Below are positions 12,972 through 23,988 of a stretch of DNA of 64,000 nt, in pieces; positions within the stretch are counted from its first letter, which is position 1, and each line of letters starts with the position of its first letter. The translations under genes were made by a program, and so were the position numbers. Below the pieces are notes generated by a model. It was not told the origin of the DNA. It made no database searches and saw only the letters and a list, made by a program, of their open reading frames with translations. Source of the stretch: Siphonodentalium dalli. Taxonomy: Eukaryota > Mollusca > Scaphopoda > Gadilida > Siphonodentaliidae. The DNA is taken from contig CP136069.1 of assembly GCA_032622095.1 (NCBI GenBank), positions 160,509,043 to 160,573,042 on the forward strand, in the 5' to 3' direction.

Positions 12972-13969
12972 GGGCTGAATGGGTCACTATCACAAAATGA
13001 CTGTGGTGTCGCTCACCAGACTGCAAAGACTGATAAGACTGGGACTCTGGAGACCAAAACAGTGAGCACTTTTCATAATCACTTTAAAAGAAGTAGATTT
13101 AAACAGGATATGTGGCTAGAGAGACTTCAAGTATGTAGCTTGGTAAAAAAAACCACCTTGAAATTGCCAACTGTACACTACTGATCACCCCCTCCTCCAG
13201 CTCAACAAGTCCCCTCCCGACCGGGATCCAGACTCCCAAGTCTTAGGTTGGAATTTCACAACCGACACCTCAAACTTTCTCAATTGTTGGAAATTTCCAA
13301 TCTCACAAGCGCCTTTTTCTAAAACCATTTAAACATGTTTGAAGCCCAATTATCCATGGACCCAAAACACAATACATGTATGTCAGACCAATCAGTCAGG
13401 TGGTTCCAAGGTAGATGTTTTAATGAATTTGGTATTTCTATGATTTTATTGGACACAAAAGTGTTAACTCCCCATAGACTGCCATTTCTTGACAGGTTGA
13501 CCTCATTTTAACAAATCTGTATCTCAGTCACTAAAGGATCTTCCTGATTCCTCCATACTATATGTAAGCTAAATAGTCCAAAATCCCATGAGAAGACATT
13601 TTAAGAATTACTATAGAGACATATAGTTATGTCCCTGGTCCCACCCTTTTAACCTGGTGACCACATCTGAATAAATTTGAATCCCAGACACCAAAGAACC
13701 CTTCATACATATGAATAAATATCAGTCAAATAGACCTGATGGTCCTTGTGAAGGAAGCATATTAAGAGGGAAACTGTCCTTCGCTTGGCCCCTATTTGAC
13801 CAGGTGACCCCATTAAAAAAATCTGAATTGCAGTCAAGGAAGAACATTCCATTCTATATAAGCCAACTAGTTCTTGCAAACATATTTTAAGAATTACTAT
13901 GTAGTGAAATAGTTAAGTCTCTTGCTCTGCCCTTATTTGACTTTGTGATCCCATTTTCACAAATCTGAT

Positions 13970-15090
13970 AAGGATAAAAATTAAGTTCCCCAGTTGAAGT
14001 TGGTGATATTCACCCATTGGGCACCTCATTTATGAATTTTATCTTCTGCAAATTAGGGGATATAGAAACTTCCTAGAAGGGAAATTTAACTAACAACAAT
14101 GTAAATTTGATACTATAGATACTTCCCAGAAGATGAGGCCTAAGCAGAATGAGGTCATCAGAGGGTGAATTTGGTGATGCTAGCCTGCTGTGCCGGATAG
14201 CATCACAAAAAGCGTGTCTGTTCCTACATTGTGTATGCCTGGCCTCAAGCAACACAATGTATTATACAACAAGCCTTGAAATAGTGTGATAGTGTGTCTG
14301 TCATTTGCAGAGTGAGGTCCCCAGAGGGTGAATTTAGTGACGCTAAATTCACCCTCTGGGGACCTCATTCTGATAAAGTCCTCAACTGCTATGGAAGACC
14401 TAGAATAAAATTGAATTTCCCCAGTTGAAGTTGGTGATGTTCACCCATTGGGCCCCTCAATTATGAATTTTATCTTCTGCAAATTAGGGGATATAGAAAC
14501 TTCCTAGAAGGGAAATTTAACTAACAACAATGTAAATTTGATACTATAGATACTTCCCAGAAGATGAGGCCTAAGCAGAATGAGGTCCCCAAATGGTGAA
14601 TTTGGTGATGCTAGCCTTGAATCAAGCTTTGAAAGAGTCTGTCTGTTATTTGCAGAATGAGGTACCCAGAGGGTGAATTTAGTGAGGCTATCCTGCACAG
14701 CGGGCTAGTATCACTAAATTCACCCTCTGGGGACCTCATTCTGATAAGGCCCTCAACTGCTATGGAAGACCTAGAATAAGATTGAAGTTCCCCAGTTGAA
14801 ATTGGTGATGTTCACCCATTGGGCACCTCAATCATGAATTTTATCTTCTGCAAATTAAGGGATACAGAAACTTCCTAGAAGGGAAATTTAACAAACAACA
14901 ATGTAAATTTGATACTATAGATACTTCCCAGAAGATGCGGCCTAAGCAGAATGAGATCTTGAGACTCTAGATACTTCCCAGAAGATGAGGCCTAAGCGGA
15001 ATAAGGTTATCAGAGGGTGTATTTGGTTATGCTAGCCTGCTGTGTAGGATAGCGTCACTAAACTCACCCTCTGGGAACCTCATTCTGGCT
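13970..15090. mobile_element. Cluster of three hairpin-bearing element copies
   Basis: Three diverged direct copies start near 13975, 14405 and 14770. Each has 'ccccagttgaagttggtgat', 'ttatcttctgcaaattaggg', 'aacttcctagaagggaaatt' and 'atacttcccagaagatgagg'. Each is bordered by inverted ends of the type gaatgaggtccccagagggt / accctctggggacctcattc. The same family is at 20586-21000 and 47893-48290. Minus-strand frames here (14073-14255, 14180-14368, 14504-14698) are read-through of the repeat. Confidence 0.75.
14308..14372. repeat. 30-bp-arm hairpin at an element junction
   Basis: The left arm 14308-14337 and right arm 14343-14372 are reverse complements with one mismatch, around the 5-base loop tgacg. 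The arms are the inverted ends of two adjoining element copies meeting head to head. Confidence 0.85.
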
Positions 15091-16734
15091 CTGCCAGGCA
15101 CTCTTTGAGAAAATGAAATTAATCTGATTTTAATGACCACTGAGTGATAATATAAACAACAAGGGTGCTTCATTGATAACACCATTAATCTCATTTAAAT
15201 TATGGATGACATGAATACACTCCCTGGGGACTCTGTCTAAGGCTGCAGAATCTTTATCTCTCTATCTGCCTTGCCATGTCTATCAGTTCATAGGAGCGTT
15301 GCCTTGTAATGAGAATTTAAATAAATATACTTTATTTACCTGTGAGTTAGGATATGAGATAGGGTGGAATGCTGTTGGTTGGGGGTGGGGTTCTGGGTCA
15401 TGTGGGGGGGGGGGGGTGATATTTTTTGTTTGTATGTTAAATTGATCAAGGAGTTCCTGAATTTTTTATTATTTTTTGGGGAATTATGGCCCTGGCTCCA
15501 CCACTATTTGACCCAGTGACCCCATTTGAACAAATCTGAACCCCAGTCATTCAATGACCCCACATACCAAATATAAACTAAATCGGCTTAATGGTTATTG
15601 ACAAGAAGTCGTTATAAGAATTACCATGGAGGAATATAGTTATGGCCCTGGTTTCGCAACTGTTTGACACAGTGACCTCATTTGAACAAATATTAATGAC
15701 AGTCACCTAGGGAACATCCACCCCAAATAAGATCAAAATGCAAAAATGTAATTTTTTGGTTTTTAGAGTTATGTCCCTGGCTCTGCCCCTAATTGACCCA
15801 GTGACCCAATTTGAACAAATCTGATTCCCAGTCACCCAAGGTCCCTCAGTACCAAATATAAGCTAATTCGGCCCAATAGTTTTGTGGAAGAAGTCATTGT
15901 AAGAATTACTATGAGTTATGGCCCTGGTTTCTCAACTAATTGACCGGGTGACCTCATTTGAACAAATCTGAACACCAGTCACCCAAGGACCCTCCATACC
16001 AAATATTAGCTAAATCGGCACAATGGTTATGGACAAGAAGTCGTTGTAAGAATTACTGTGGAGGAATAGAATTATGGCCCTGGTTTCGCAACTATTTGAC
16101 CCAGTGACCTCATTTGAACAAATCTGAATGAGAGTCACCTAGGGAACTTCCACACCAAATATGAACCAATTCGGTCTTCCGGTTTCAGAGGAGAAGATGT
16201 TCAAAGAATTGTTGACGGACGGACGGATGGACGGACGGATGGACGGACGGACGAGGAGTGATGACTATAGCTCCACCGGAGACTTCGTCTCAGGTGAGCT
16301 AAAAACGTGCTGAAGGGTACACAGGATTTTAAAAATGTGCTGAAGGGTACACAGGGTTTGAAATGTCGTTCTAAAGGCATTTAGTTTTCGTATCTGCCAT
16401 GATTTCTGTTAGAGAATAATTGTTTACGTTCCAATGACTATTAAAATGTACTGAAAACAAACTGCTAATGGGCGGCAGACTGTCATAAACACAATTTAAG
16501 TAATGGTGTTCGTGCCGATCACAAATCCTGTGTACCCTTCAGCACATTTTCAAACCCTGTGTACCCTTCAGCACTTTTTTTGGGTGAGAGTGACCCCTTC
16601 AGCCATACGTAGTGAGACATATACTTATATATAAAACATCTAACAAATAATATATCTATAGCATACTCAGTGATACCTATAATTAGATATACAAAACTAA
16701 CATCTCTTACTAATAATATATATATAGCATACTT

Positions 16735-17062
16735 GGGCTGAATGGGTCACTATCACCAAAAAACGTGCTGAAGGGTACACAGGATTTTCAAAATGTGCTG
16801 AAGGGTACACAGGGTTTGAAATGTCGTTCTAAAGGCATTTAGTTTTCGTATCTGCCATGATTTCTGTTAGAGAATAATTGTTTACGTTCCAATGACTATT
16901 AAAATGTACTGAAAACAAACTGCTAATGGGCGGCAGACTGTCATAAACACAATTTAAGTAATGGTGTTCGTGCCGATCACAAATCCTGTGTACCCTTCAG
17001 CACATTTTCAAACCCTGTGTACCCTTCAGAACTTTTTTTGGGTGAGAGTGACCCCTTCAGCC
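16735..17062. mobile_element. MITE M, intact copy 1 of 3
   Basis: The terminal inverted repeats run about 90 bases. The left is gggctgaatgggtcactatc then acgtgctgaagggtacacag twice. The right, reversed, is ggctgaaggggtcactctca then agtgctgaagggtacacagg twice. It is 328 bases long with no coding capacity. Satellite flanks suggest a short (about 4-base, 'atac') target duplication, which is an inference. Confidence 0.8.
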
Positions 17063-17192
17063 ATACGTAGTGAGACCTATACTTATATATAAAACATCTA
17101 ACAAATAATATATCTATAGCATACTCAGTGATACCTATAATTAGATATACAAAACTAACATCTCTTACTAATAATATATATATAGCATACTT

Positions 17193-17520
17193 GGGCTGAA
17201 TGGGTCACTATCACCAAAAAACGTGCTGAAGGGTACACAGGATTTTCAAAATGTGCTGAAGGGTACACAGGGTTTGAAATGTCGTTCTAAAGGCATTTAG
17301 TTTTCGTATCTGCCATGATTTCTGTTAGAGAATAATTGTTTACGTTCCAATGACTATTAAAATGTACTGAAAACAAACTGCTAATGGGCGGCAGACTGTC
17401 ATAAACACAATTTAAGTAATGGTGTTCGTGCCGATCACAAATCCTGTGTACCCTTCAGCACATTTTCAAACCCTGTGTACCCTTCAGAACTTTTTTTGGG
17501 TGAGAGTGACCCCTTCAGCC
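17193..17520. mobile_element. MITE M, intact copy 2 of 3
   Basis: Offset by exactly 458 bases from the copy at 16735 and nearly identical to it. It was carried along by tandem amplification rather than by independent insertion. Confidence 0.8.
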
Positions 17521-17650
17521 ATACGTAGTGAGACCTATACTTATATATAAAACATCTAACAAATAATATATCTATAGCATACTCAGTGATACCTATAATT
17601 AAATATACAAAACTAACATCTCTTACTAATAATATATCTATAGCATACTT

Positions 17651-17978
17651 GGGCTGAATGGGTCACTATCACCAAAAAACGTGCTGAAGGGTACACAGGA
17701 TTTTCAAAATGTGCTGAAGGGTACACAGGGTTTGAAATGTCGTTCTAAAGGCATTTAGTTTTCGTATCTGCCATGATTTCTGTTAGAGAATAATTGTTTA
17801 CGTTCCAATGACTATTAAAATGTACTGAAAACAAACTGCTAATGGGCGGCAGACTGTCATAAACACAATTTAAGTAATGGTGTTCGTGCCGATCACAAAT
17901 CCTGTGTACCCTTCAGCACATTTTCAAACCCTGTGTACCCTTCAGCACTTTTTTTGGGTGAGAGTGACCCCTTCAGCC
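17651..17978. mobile_element. MITE M, intact copy 3 of 3
   Basis: Offset by exactly 458 bases from the copy at 17193. Its right end has 'cagcacttttt' where the two preceding copies have 'cagaacttttt', so the outer unit differs from the inner ones. Confidence 0.8.
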
Positions 17979-18065
17979 ATACGTAGTGAGACCTATACTT
18001 ATATATAAAACATCTAACAAATAATATATCTATAGCATACTCAGTGATACCTATAATTATATACA

Positions 18066-18965
18066 CCGTCCGATTTGACACCCATTCATTCAGAAATGTT
18101 CTAATCCAATTTGCCGCTTACTAGGAACACGCAATAAAAATAAAAATAAAAAGATTGCTGACTCCAAGTCCCCCCCCCCCCCCCGAAAAGAGGTGTCGTG
18201 TTTAGGGCATCGGCTTTTTGTTCTTTAAAGAGACGATGTCCCAAAAAGCCACATCAAATTCTGGAAAAAAATATTACATCTTATAATTTTGACGACGACC
18301 TGCGTGTGGCCAAAGGTGAACCACAAACCACATTTCAAGAGATTCTTGGGGCGTTGGTTATTTTTAAAAACAAAGAAGTATAATTCTGGGGAGAAGACTC
18401 CATCTTGACGATGATATGCGTGTTCTCAAATGCGAACCACAAAACAAATATCAAAAGATCAGTTTGAAGAAATATCAAGTTATTATTTAGACAACACAAA
18501 AAAAGACTGGCGTTAAATAGTGTTCTGAAAAAAATAAGAGACTCATAGCAAATATCTAATAATTTTAAATGTTTCGTACTTAAGTGAGACAAACGCTCTT
18601 TATTTCTACCATATCAGAAGTAGTCTAGCAAGAATCTAGATCATGACATGGAACTCTACTTTGGCTAACGCCGTAGAGATCATATTCCCCAAGTACAAAA
18701 CCTTGGGACTTTTTGAAGTTTTGACCGGGAACATTATGAAGTTGAAAAAGTAACTAAAAGTCTATTTCTTTTTAAATCACGTATATAGACACACATTGAA
18801 GGTTAAAATGAGACATGTTCATTTAAACGGACTTGGCTCGTTCGAAACGGAAAATTATGTATATATACTTATGTTATACTGATATATGATAATCAGCAAC
18901 GACAAACATTATGATGCAATATGGATTGATGTACTCATACATGAACATCTAAAAGCCTGGCTCAC
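18066..18965. other. Duplicated flank downstream of O-methyltransferase exon 4
   Basis: Collinear with about 45430-46304 in copy B. It contains a poly-C run (18170-18184) and a diverged pair near 18290-18350 and 18400-18460 ('gacgacctgcgtgtggccaa', 'tgaaccacaaaccacattt' against 'gacgatatgcgtgttctcaa', 'cgaaccacaaaacaaatat'). I looked on the minus strand for the missing final exon of the O-methyltransferase (expected R-D-G-like motif) and did not find it. Confidence 0.5.
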
Positions 18966-19136
18966 CTGTTCCAGGCGTGGGTCCTTCATAACAGATTCGT
19001 TTAAACCACGTATTCCATGCTTTTCCTCGTCGTCATAATCAGGTCTATCTTCATCAGAGTAGGCACACCCGAAGAGTAAGGCATTGTCGAATGCCATCGT
19101 GCCTTCTGCTGACAACAGATTCCCATTCATGATCAA
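18966..19136 (-). CDS. O-methyltransferase exon 4 (Asp-Asn metal site)
   Basis: 171 bases, phase 0 at both ends, with acceptor cattccag and donor gtgag. It encodes L-I-M-N-G-N-L-L-S, then T-M-A-F-D-N-A-L-L-F-G (metal-binding D-N pair), an acidic stretch with D-E-D-R-P-D-Y-D-D-E-E, and D-P-R-L-E-Q. The acidic insert is longer than in most bacterial family members. Confidence 0.85.
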
Positions 19137-22100
19137 CTGGAATGAATAACGATTGAATGGACCCTAAGATCAGGGACTCTAAACAGTTCGAAATTTAAAA
19201 GTTCGAGCCCGACGCAAATTTCATACCAAAAGTAAGTTGAAATTGTTCTGATAATCCTATTGTCCAACCACTATTTAAAGTGAATTATGTCGTTTTTAGA
19301 CAAAAAAAGTTGGCAATTGTTTTCAAATTTCGCTAATTTTTTTGACTGAAATTGACATTTCCAATTTCCAGGGGGGGGGGGGGGGGTGTCGAAATTATTT
19401 TTTTCAGGCATGTATGATAATATATTGTTTTACTTTTGACCATTTATGGGAAACCACCCACCACCCTTGCCACATAATTTGTTCCCTTTTAGCAAATGTT
19501 TTCCAGCCATGTTTTGACACCCACCCCCTAGTAGCATAAAAGCAATGATTTACGAGAGAAAAAACAACTGAATACATATATTTCCTTATACACTATAATG
19601 ATAACTGAATTGACCTCTAACAGTATGCTTTTTCAGTGCATTTTGTCATCACAAAATTATTATTTTTGGCAAACATTTTTAGAAATCATTTATTATTATT
19701 GGCTAACATCGAGCGTTCCCGCATATATGTCATATATAATGCAGCGAGGTGCTTTCACACCCAGCTGTCGCGTCATAAATAGTTCTATGACCTGCAGAGT
19801 TCTATATAATAGTTTTTAAATTTGTATAACAGTATGCATATACTTGTATGTTTCGGCATATGTTGTCCCTACTTTACCATAGTAATACTAAATTAGACAT
19901 ACATAATTTGGAGTATTTATTACACACCTGCAGGTAATCTGGATACTCGCTCTTCTTTGCATCCACGAATATGAAATCAAATTTGTCCCCTCTTTTCTCT
20001 AATGTGGACAGGCTAGATATAGCTGGGCCTGTGAATAGTTTACAGGAACATTAATAGATTATAATGATAATATGGTCCGGGCATTTTAATAGTTTACAGG
20101 ACGAAGAATAGATTAAAATGATAACTATGGTCCGAAGTGTCGCAAAGCCGGACAGACTGCTATATATTCAACAACTTTTGACCATCGGTCGGTGTCCGAT
20201 GGTTTCGGCAAGATAGCCACACTGTCGCCAGATATAAATGGTTGGCCTGTATGCAAAAATGGAGACTATAGTTTCAGATAGCATTGACATTTTAATAAAT
20301 TCGATCATTTCATAATATAGCCGGGATTATCCACACACATGCGAGTAAATGTTGCAACGTGTCTTAATATTGTATTGCTATTGAGATGCACCTGGCACGA
20401 AGTGTCACACGATTTTACAGCAGAAAACCTACACTTTTATCGATAACAACCATACGTGAAACAGGAACGTCTAAACATTATAGTCGGGAGGTGACTACAA
20501 GCTGTAAACACGGCGACCACGGATACGCTAGATTGGCTTCAAGCAAATGATCTTTTCGCTCAGCCAATCCCATTCTCTAATTGCCTGCAAGATGCAAATA
20601 TAGTGTGTCAGTCATTTGCAGAATGAGGTATCCAGGGTGAATTTAGTGGCGCTATCCAGCACGGTGTGCTAACGTCACCAAATTCACTCTCTGTGGACCT
20701 CATTCTGCTTAAATACGCCTCAACTGCTTTGGGAGACCTAGGAACAAATTGAAGTTCGGAACTTCAAGTTCCCCAGTTGAAGTTGATGATGTTCACCCAT
20801 TTGTCACCTCGCTTATGTGCTTTATATTAATCACATTATGGGATATAGAAACTGAAGAGAAGGGAAACAGTAAATAAAAGCAATGTTGAGACTACAAAAT
20901 GCGTCTGGTTTTTTAGCCGGCTGTGTGGGATAGCATCACTAAATTCACCCTCTGTGGACCTCATTCTGCAAATGACAGACACACTATTTACAGGCTTGCT
21001 TCGCAACAAGTTCCGTTTGCTGGCAAGGGGCCTAAAGGTTTAAATACAAGTTTCTTTAAGGGTCATGGGACCTCAACGGGAATCAAACTGGAAAAAAGTT
21101 TCTGTCCATCTACAATTTACAATTAACAGCACACAGGTTGACCCATCTGTAAACCACGCAGAAAACAAAATATTATAGGCGGCAAATGTATAAAACAAAT
21201 AAGAAATTTATCTTGAGTATGAGTTTGATAAATTTCTTGTTTCCTGATTCACTGTCAACATGCGCTCGGACAAAATTTTCAAATAATCATAAAATTTGCT
21301 ATCCTTCCATAAAGGCAAGTGAATCCATATAATTATTTTTGCTTCTAAAAAAAACCCCACTTATTTTGCAGCAAATAATTCCAAGTTGACTATTCTTACG
21401 GTAAACATGTGATTCTGGAAAGGTTAAATGGGGTCCCCAGGTCCTTAAAATCAAAGGGATACCATTCCGTACCATGCATACTAACATAAAGCTATTTAAT
21501 ATTATTATGCTTCCCCATCATTAAATAGTGGGAAATTGCCGCAATGTAATTAGTGTCTAGACCAACAGTAAAGCTATTTTGTTATTAAAAAATTATATCT
21601 TTACTGTCGCTTACTTCCGGTAAAATCACCGAGTAATAGTGAACGAATATCAATGCGCGACGTAATTATCTGTATGAAAATTATAAAAAAGACTGAAATA
21701 ATGTTATTATTTTGTGATTAGAATGTCATCTTATTGTTATTTGGGATATTAAATTGGTATCCGTCTATAATTATTTGTCACTTTTAGTGATAATTTCCTC
21801 CAGCGCCATGCCACGCCGTATCCCTTGTAAATCCTGTTTTCTCTATATAGCGACAGCATTTTTTGGGGATAAATTACGAAAATATTGTTTCCTGTTTGGT
21901 TAAGATATACCGAACAAGAACAGCGGGATATCACGTGGTATGGCCCTAGAGGAACGGTGATACAAAATAAGCCTTAACATTATACAGAGGGGACAACAGT
22001 CTCGTACACCCCTTATAAAATTGATATTACCCTTCAAAAAGTTTGAAAGTCGGAAGTACATCGTGCAAAGCCATGCACGTTGATTCCTGCTGTGCTGGTT

Positions 22101-23979
22101 ATCGTGATACTATTGCCTGATTTATTTAGGTTGTCCGATTAATTTACCATTACTATTTTTGAAGCATATTGCTCTATCTTGTATCCACTAACAGTTAGTT
22201 TCCAAAGTAAACGAGACCAGGAAGTATTTATCGAAAACATCATGGAAAGCAGCTATATTGCCTTCAGTTACATTTCTTGGCTATTTTCCGCGCTTTTTTT
22301 CTGAAGGAATATCTTGTTGATAGAGACCGGGGTTAAATACGTCACACGGCTTGTTGTGGGGCCCGGTCGACTCTCGTATCCCCCTCGGCTGTCGCCTTGG
22401 AGGATACGAGCCTTTAACTGGACATACCACAGCGTATCCCCACAACAAGTCGTGTACATGTAACTTATAATAATCGTACCGATAATAACTTCAATTTTGC
22501 CCTCAACATCTGTACCGGCGATGGATTCTTTAACGTACTTCCCAAGATAAGGATCAATCTCTAGTGACGTCACGGATCCGCCCTCTGGTAGAACTTCAGC
22601 CATACTGATTGCTGAATATCCGGTGTACATTCCGATATCCAGAACTTTCGTGCATTTCTGAGTTACTACCAGGTGTCTCAATAACTCAGCTGAAACATAG
22701 ATTCAACCACAATAATGTTAAACAAATGGCGATGCGTGCTACCAATGACTGTGTAGAAAATGTTTATGCTCATACGGTTGTGAGATGTATGATAAACGTT
22801 ATTGTCAGTACTTATGCAGTATGCATTAATATGTATTTCTTGTATTGAAACTATCATGGAAACAGTTCACAGCAATCTATCCCCACAATTGGAGGTAATA
22901 AAGATATAGTTAAATCAGCCAGAGTTTTGCCAGCTTATGTCCGACGTGCACATGGAGCTCTAATCGCCATGTCTCAAGCTTAAGTTGGGCCCAGTTTCTT
23001 ATACGGTATCGTTTGCATGCATGCATTGCTGGCGCAACCCCATTTGGAATTATATAATTGAGTGTACATGGGCTCAACGCAAGATCTAGCCATTCATGAG
23101 AAAGCGCGGAAACGGAGACGTACAACCGCACGTCACAAGCACGTACGCTATATGAACATCCACGGTCAAGTGAACTCATACATTTATTGTTTATGTGTAA
23201 AATGCATATACAAAATCAAGCTGCAAAACAGAGTTCAGTCCCCGATGTCTGAACGCTGCCGGCACGTATATTTAAACAAAAATTAAATCTAACATTTTTT
23301 TATTGAAGTGTTTTGCCAGTTACAATTCATTCTGGCTTGATCTAGACCATTTTTAAATGAATATTGACAGTTCTGTTTCTCAGAAGAATGCAGAATGATT
23401 CCCAAATAAATAAATGTGACATTTCTTCACATTGCGTGTAGGTGCTGGCAGCGGTAAGTCCTGCGCGTATAGGGGACTGAACTCTGCAATGAGCTTGATA
23501 CAAAATATGCTTTCTGCAGAAGGCCCGCGGCCGAAAACTTCTGTAGAAGAGAGTTGTTTTCATCATATATTAACCTGACATCCCTGGATCTAGATGGAAT
23601 GGACAATTTGCATCATAAGTAAACTGTAGGGCTATCTTGCAACACACATGATATGGGGATGTATGTAAACACACATACCTTCAATTGAGCCGCTTATCAT
23701 AACAGGCGGGTGATAGCTCATGGTTTCTCCCCGTTTGCTGAGTGCAAGCCACGGGTGACTAAATGTCTTTTCCATTTGATTTCTTCTAAGATTACTTGGA
23801 GCAGTCACACAACCCGTGGCATAAGTTTCCCGCTGTAGAACTAATTTCAGTATATTGTCGAGTTCAGCTTTGACGTCGTCAGGCACATCGCTTCTGTCCG
23901 CCGTAGACTGTTTGAGCGTCTTTAACCGATCGAGTGCCGGGTCATACACATCGTGTGGGGCTGTCGTTAGTTCGGACAT
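18966..23979 (-). CDS. SAM-dependent O-methyltransferase, family 3 (COMT/CCoAOMT-like), four exons
   Basis: This spliced minus-strand gene would transfer a methyl group from S-adenosylmethionine to a hydroxyl acceptor with a divalent metal; the substrate is unknown. Exons are 23979-23679, 22689-22480, 20028-19928 and 19136-18966, all with GT/AG borders and matching phases (1, 1, 0), giving 261 codons so far. Visible motifs are the SAM loop D-I-G-M-Y-T-G-Y-S (residues 118-126), an acidic strand end S-L-E-I-D, metal-site strand F-D-F-I-F-V-D (187-193) and A-F-D-N (219-222), and D-P-R-L-E-Q at the end of exon 4. Family members end 15-20 residues later with an R-D-G-type strand. That last exon was not found and may lie below 18.9 kb or be lost. 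There is no signal peptide, so it is probably cytosolic. Exons 3 and 4 are duplicated at 46.3-47.3 kb. Confidence 0.85.
19371..19620. repeat. Poly-G-led dispersed repeat, copy in intron 3
   Basis: A run of about 14 G then 'tgtcgaaattattttt', 'gaccatttatgggaaaccac', 'ccaccacccttgcc', 'gcaaatgttttccagcc' and 'ttttgacacccac'. Related to 24085-24345, 28975-29235 (reverse) and 46700-46940 (duplicate). Confidence 0.65.
19928..20028 (-). CDS. O-methyltransferase exon 3 (catalytic Asp)
   Basis: 101 bases with acceptor tattcacag and donor gtgtgta. It encodes G-P-A-I-S-S-L-S-T-L-E-K-R then F-D-F-I-F-V-D-A-K-K and Y-P-D-Y-L-Q. The V-D-A-K-K aspartate and lysine match the metal-binding and catalytic positions of the COMT fold. 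The exon is too short to show as a long open frame. Confidence 0.85.
20586..21000. mobile_element. Inverted-repeat element (hairpin family), intergenic side of exon 3
   Basis: The left end gcaagatgcaaatatagtgt then cagtcatttgcagaatgagg is inverted at the right as cctcattctgcaaatgacag then acacactatttacaggcttg. Inner arms carry gggtgaatttagtg. Same family as the cluster at 13970-15090; the duplicate is at about 47893-48290. It lies in the intron between exons 2 and 3. Confidence 0.75.
21156..21771. other. Intron sequence specific to copy A
   Basis: About 400 bases (21156-21554) are absent from copy B, where 'gacccatctgtaaac' is followed directly by 'aactagaccgacagtaac'. No gene or repeat recognised. 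Confidence 0.5.
21772..22015. mobile_element. MITE-like element, copy 1
   Basis: About 244 bases, strongly similar to 52231-52474 (both contain gcgccatgccacgccgtatc and ccttgtaaatcctgt). The two halves are imperfectly inverted: gcgccatgccacgccgtatc against the reverse of gatatcacgtggtatggccc. It lies in intron 2 of the O-methyltransferase. Confidence 0.7.
22344..22455. repeat. Nested inverted repeat next to exon 2 donor
   Basis: The outer arms acacggcttgttgtgggg and ccccacaacaagtcgtgt enclose inner arms ctcgtatccccctcgg and ccttggaggatacgag. It ends 25 bases from the end of exon 2. Probably a small MITE. Confidence 0.75.
22480..22689 (-). CDS. O-methyltransferase exon 2 (SAM-binding loop)
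   Basis: Acceptor tatgtttcag; donor gtacga. It encodes E-L-L-R-H-L-V-V then V-L-D-I-G-M-Y-T-G-Y-S and ends G-K-I-E-V-I-I. It joins exon 3 as I-I-G-P-A-I, the usual family wording at this point. The start-codon-like M in the open frame is internal. This exon has no copy in segmental duplication B. Confidence 0.85.
23210..23505. repeat. Inverted repeat, about 65-base diverged arms
   Basis: The left arm has 'cagagttcagtccccgatgt' and 'gctgccggcacgta'. The right arm, reversed, has 'cagagttcagtcccctatac' and 'gctgccagcaccta'. Spacer about 150 bases. A probable old MITE in intron 1. Confidence 0.6.
23679..23979 (-). CDS. O-methyltransferase exon 1 (start codon exon)
   Basis: The ATG at 23979-23977 opens 100 codons plus one base. 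It begins M-S-E-L-T-T-A-P-H-D-V-Y-D-P and ends G-S-I-E before the donor ggtatgtg. The N-terminal helix region is typical of family 3 methyltransferases. A stop-free extension past the donor exists (to 23632) but is intron read-through. A 24-base tandem duplication sits about 10 bases upstream of the ATG. Confidence 0.8.
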
Positions 23980-23988
23980 TTTACTGTT

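Larger units (their letters stand above)
12995..16304 (+). mobile_element. Dispersed element 'X', copy 2, nested in MITE M
   Basis: The left part (aaaatgactgtggtgtcgct, then caccagactgcaaagactg) and right end (gaggagtgatgactatag to caggtgagctaaaaa) match copies 1 and 3. Compared with copy 3 it carries an extra cluster of hairpin elements at about 13970-15090. The recurring word 'gttatggccctgg' or its variants near 15484, 15640, 15768, 15915 and 16073 marks an internal repeat of roughly 130-160 bases. The region near 15405 has a long poly-G run. There is no coding capacity. Confidence 0.65.
12972..16604. mobile_element. MITE 'M', split by insertion of element X
   Basis: The left end gggctgaatgggtcactatc (from 12972) lies directly against the satellite, as in the intact copies at 16735, 17193 and 17651. 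It then stops after 'ac' at about 12994. The rest of the MITE (acgtgctgaagggtacacag onward) resumes at 16305 and ends with 'gaccccttcagcc' near 16604. The 3.3 kb between is element X, so X appears to have landed inside this MITE copy. Confidence 0.7.
16305..18065. repeat. 458-bp higher-order tandem array, four copies
   Basis: The word acgtgctgaagggtacacag starts at 16305, 16763, 17221 and 17679, exactly 458 bases apart each time. Copies are nearly identical, with a few single-base changes. Each unit is most of MITE M, then about two satellite monomers ('gtgagacctatacttatat' and 'cagtgatacctataatta'), then the left end of the next MITE. So a MITE-in-satellite composite has been amplified as one unit. 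Confidence 0.92.
9765..21155. repeat. Segmental duplication, copy A
   Basis: From 'tgctaatgacga' near 9771 onward this stretch is collinear with 42146-48456. The shared order is: 'ccttgaaacaccacaacgt', the 'cagaacctaaagaatatgag' block, the satellite, element X, the 'cagaaatgttctaatccaat' block, O-methyltransferase exon 4 then exon 3, and an inverted-repeat element, ending at 'caggttgacccatctgtaaac'. Copy A is longer because of satellite expansion, the 458-bp array and extra hairpin elements inside element X. Collinearity may resume near 21555 ('tagaccaacagtaaagc'), so the right border is approximate. Both copies have the same orientation. Confidence 0.85.

Noticed and set aside
18198-18383. 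Possible last exon of the O-methyltransferase
   Set aside because: The frame is on the opposite strand to the gene and lacks the terminal R-D-G-type strand.
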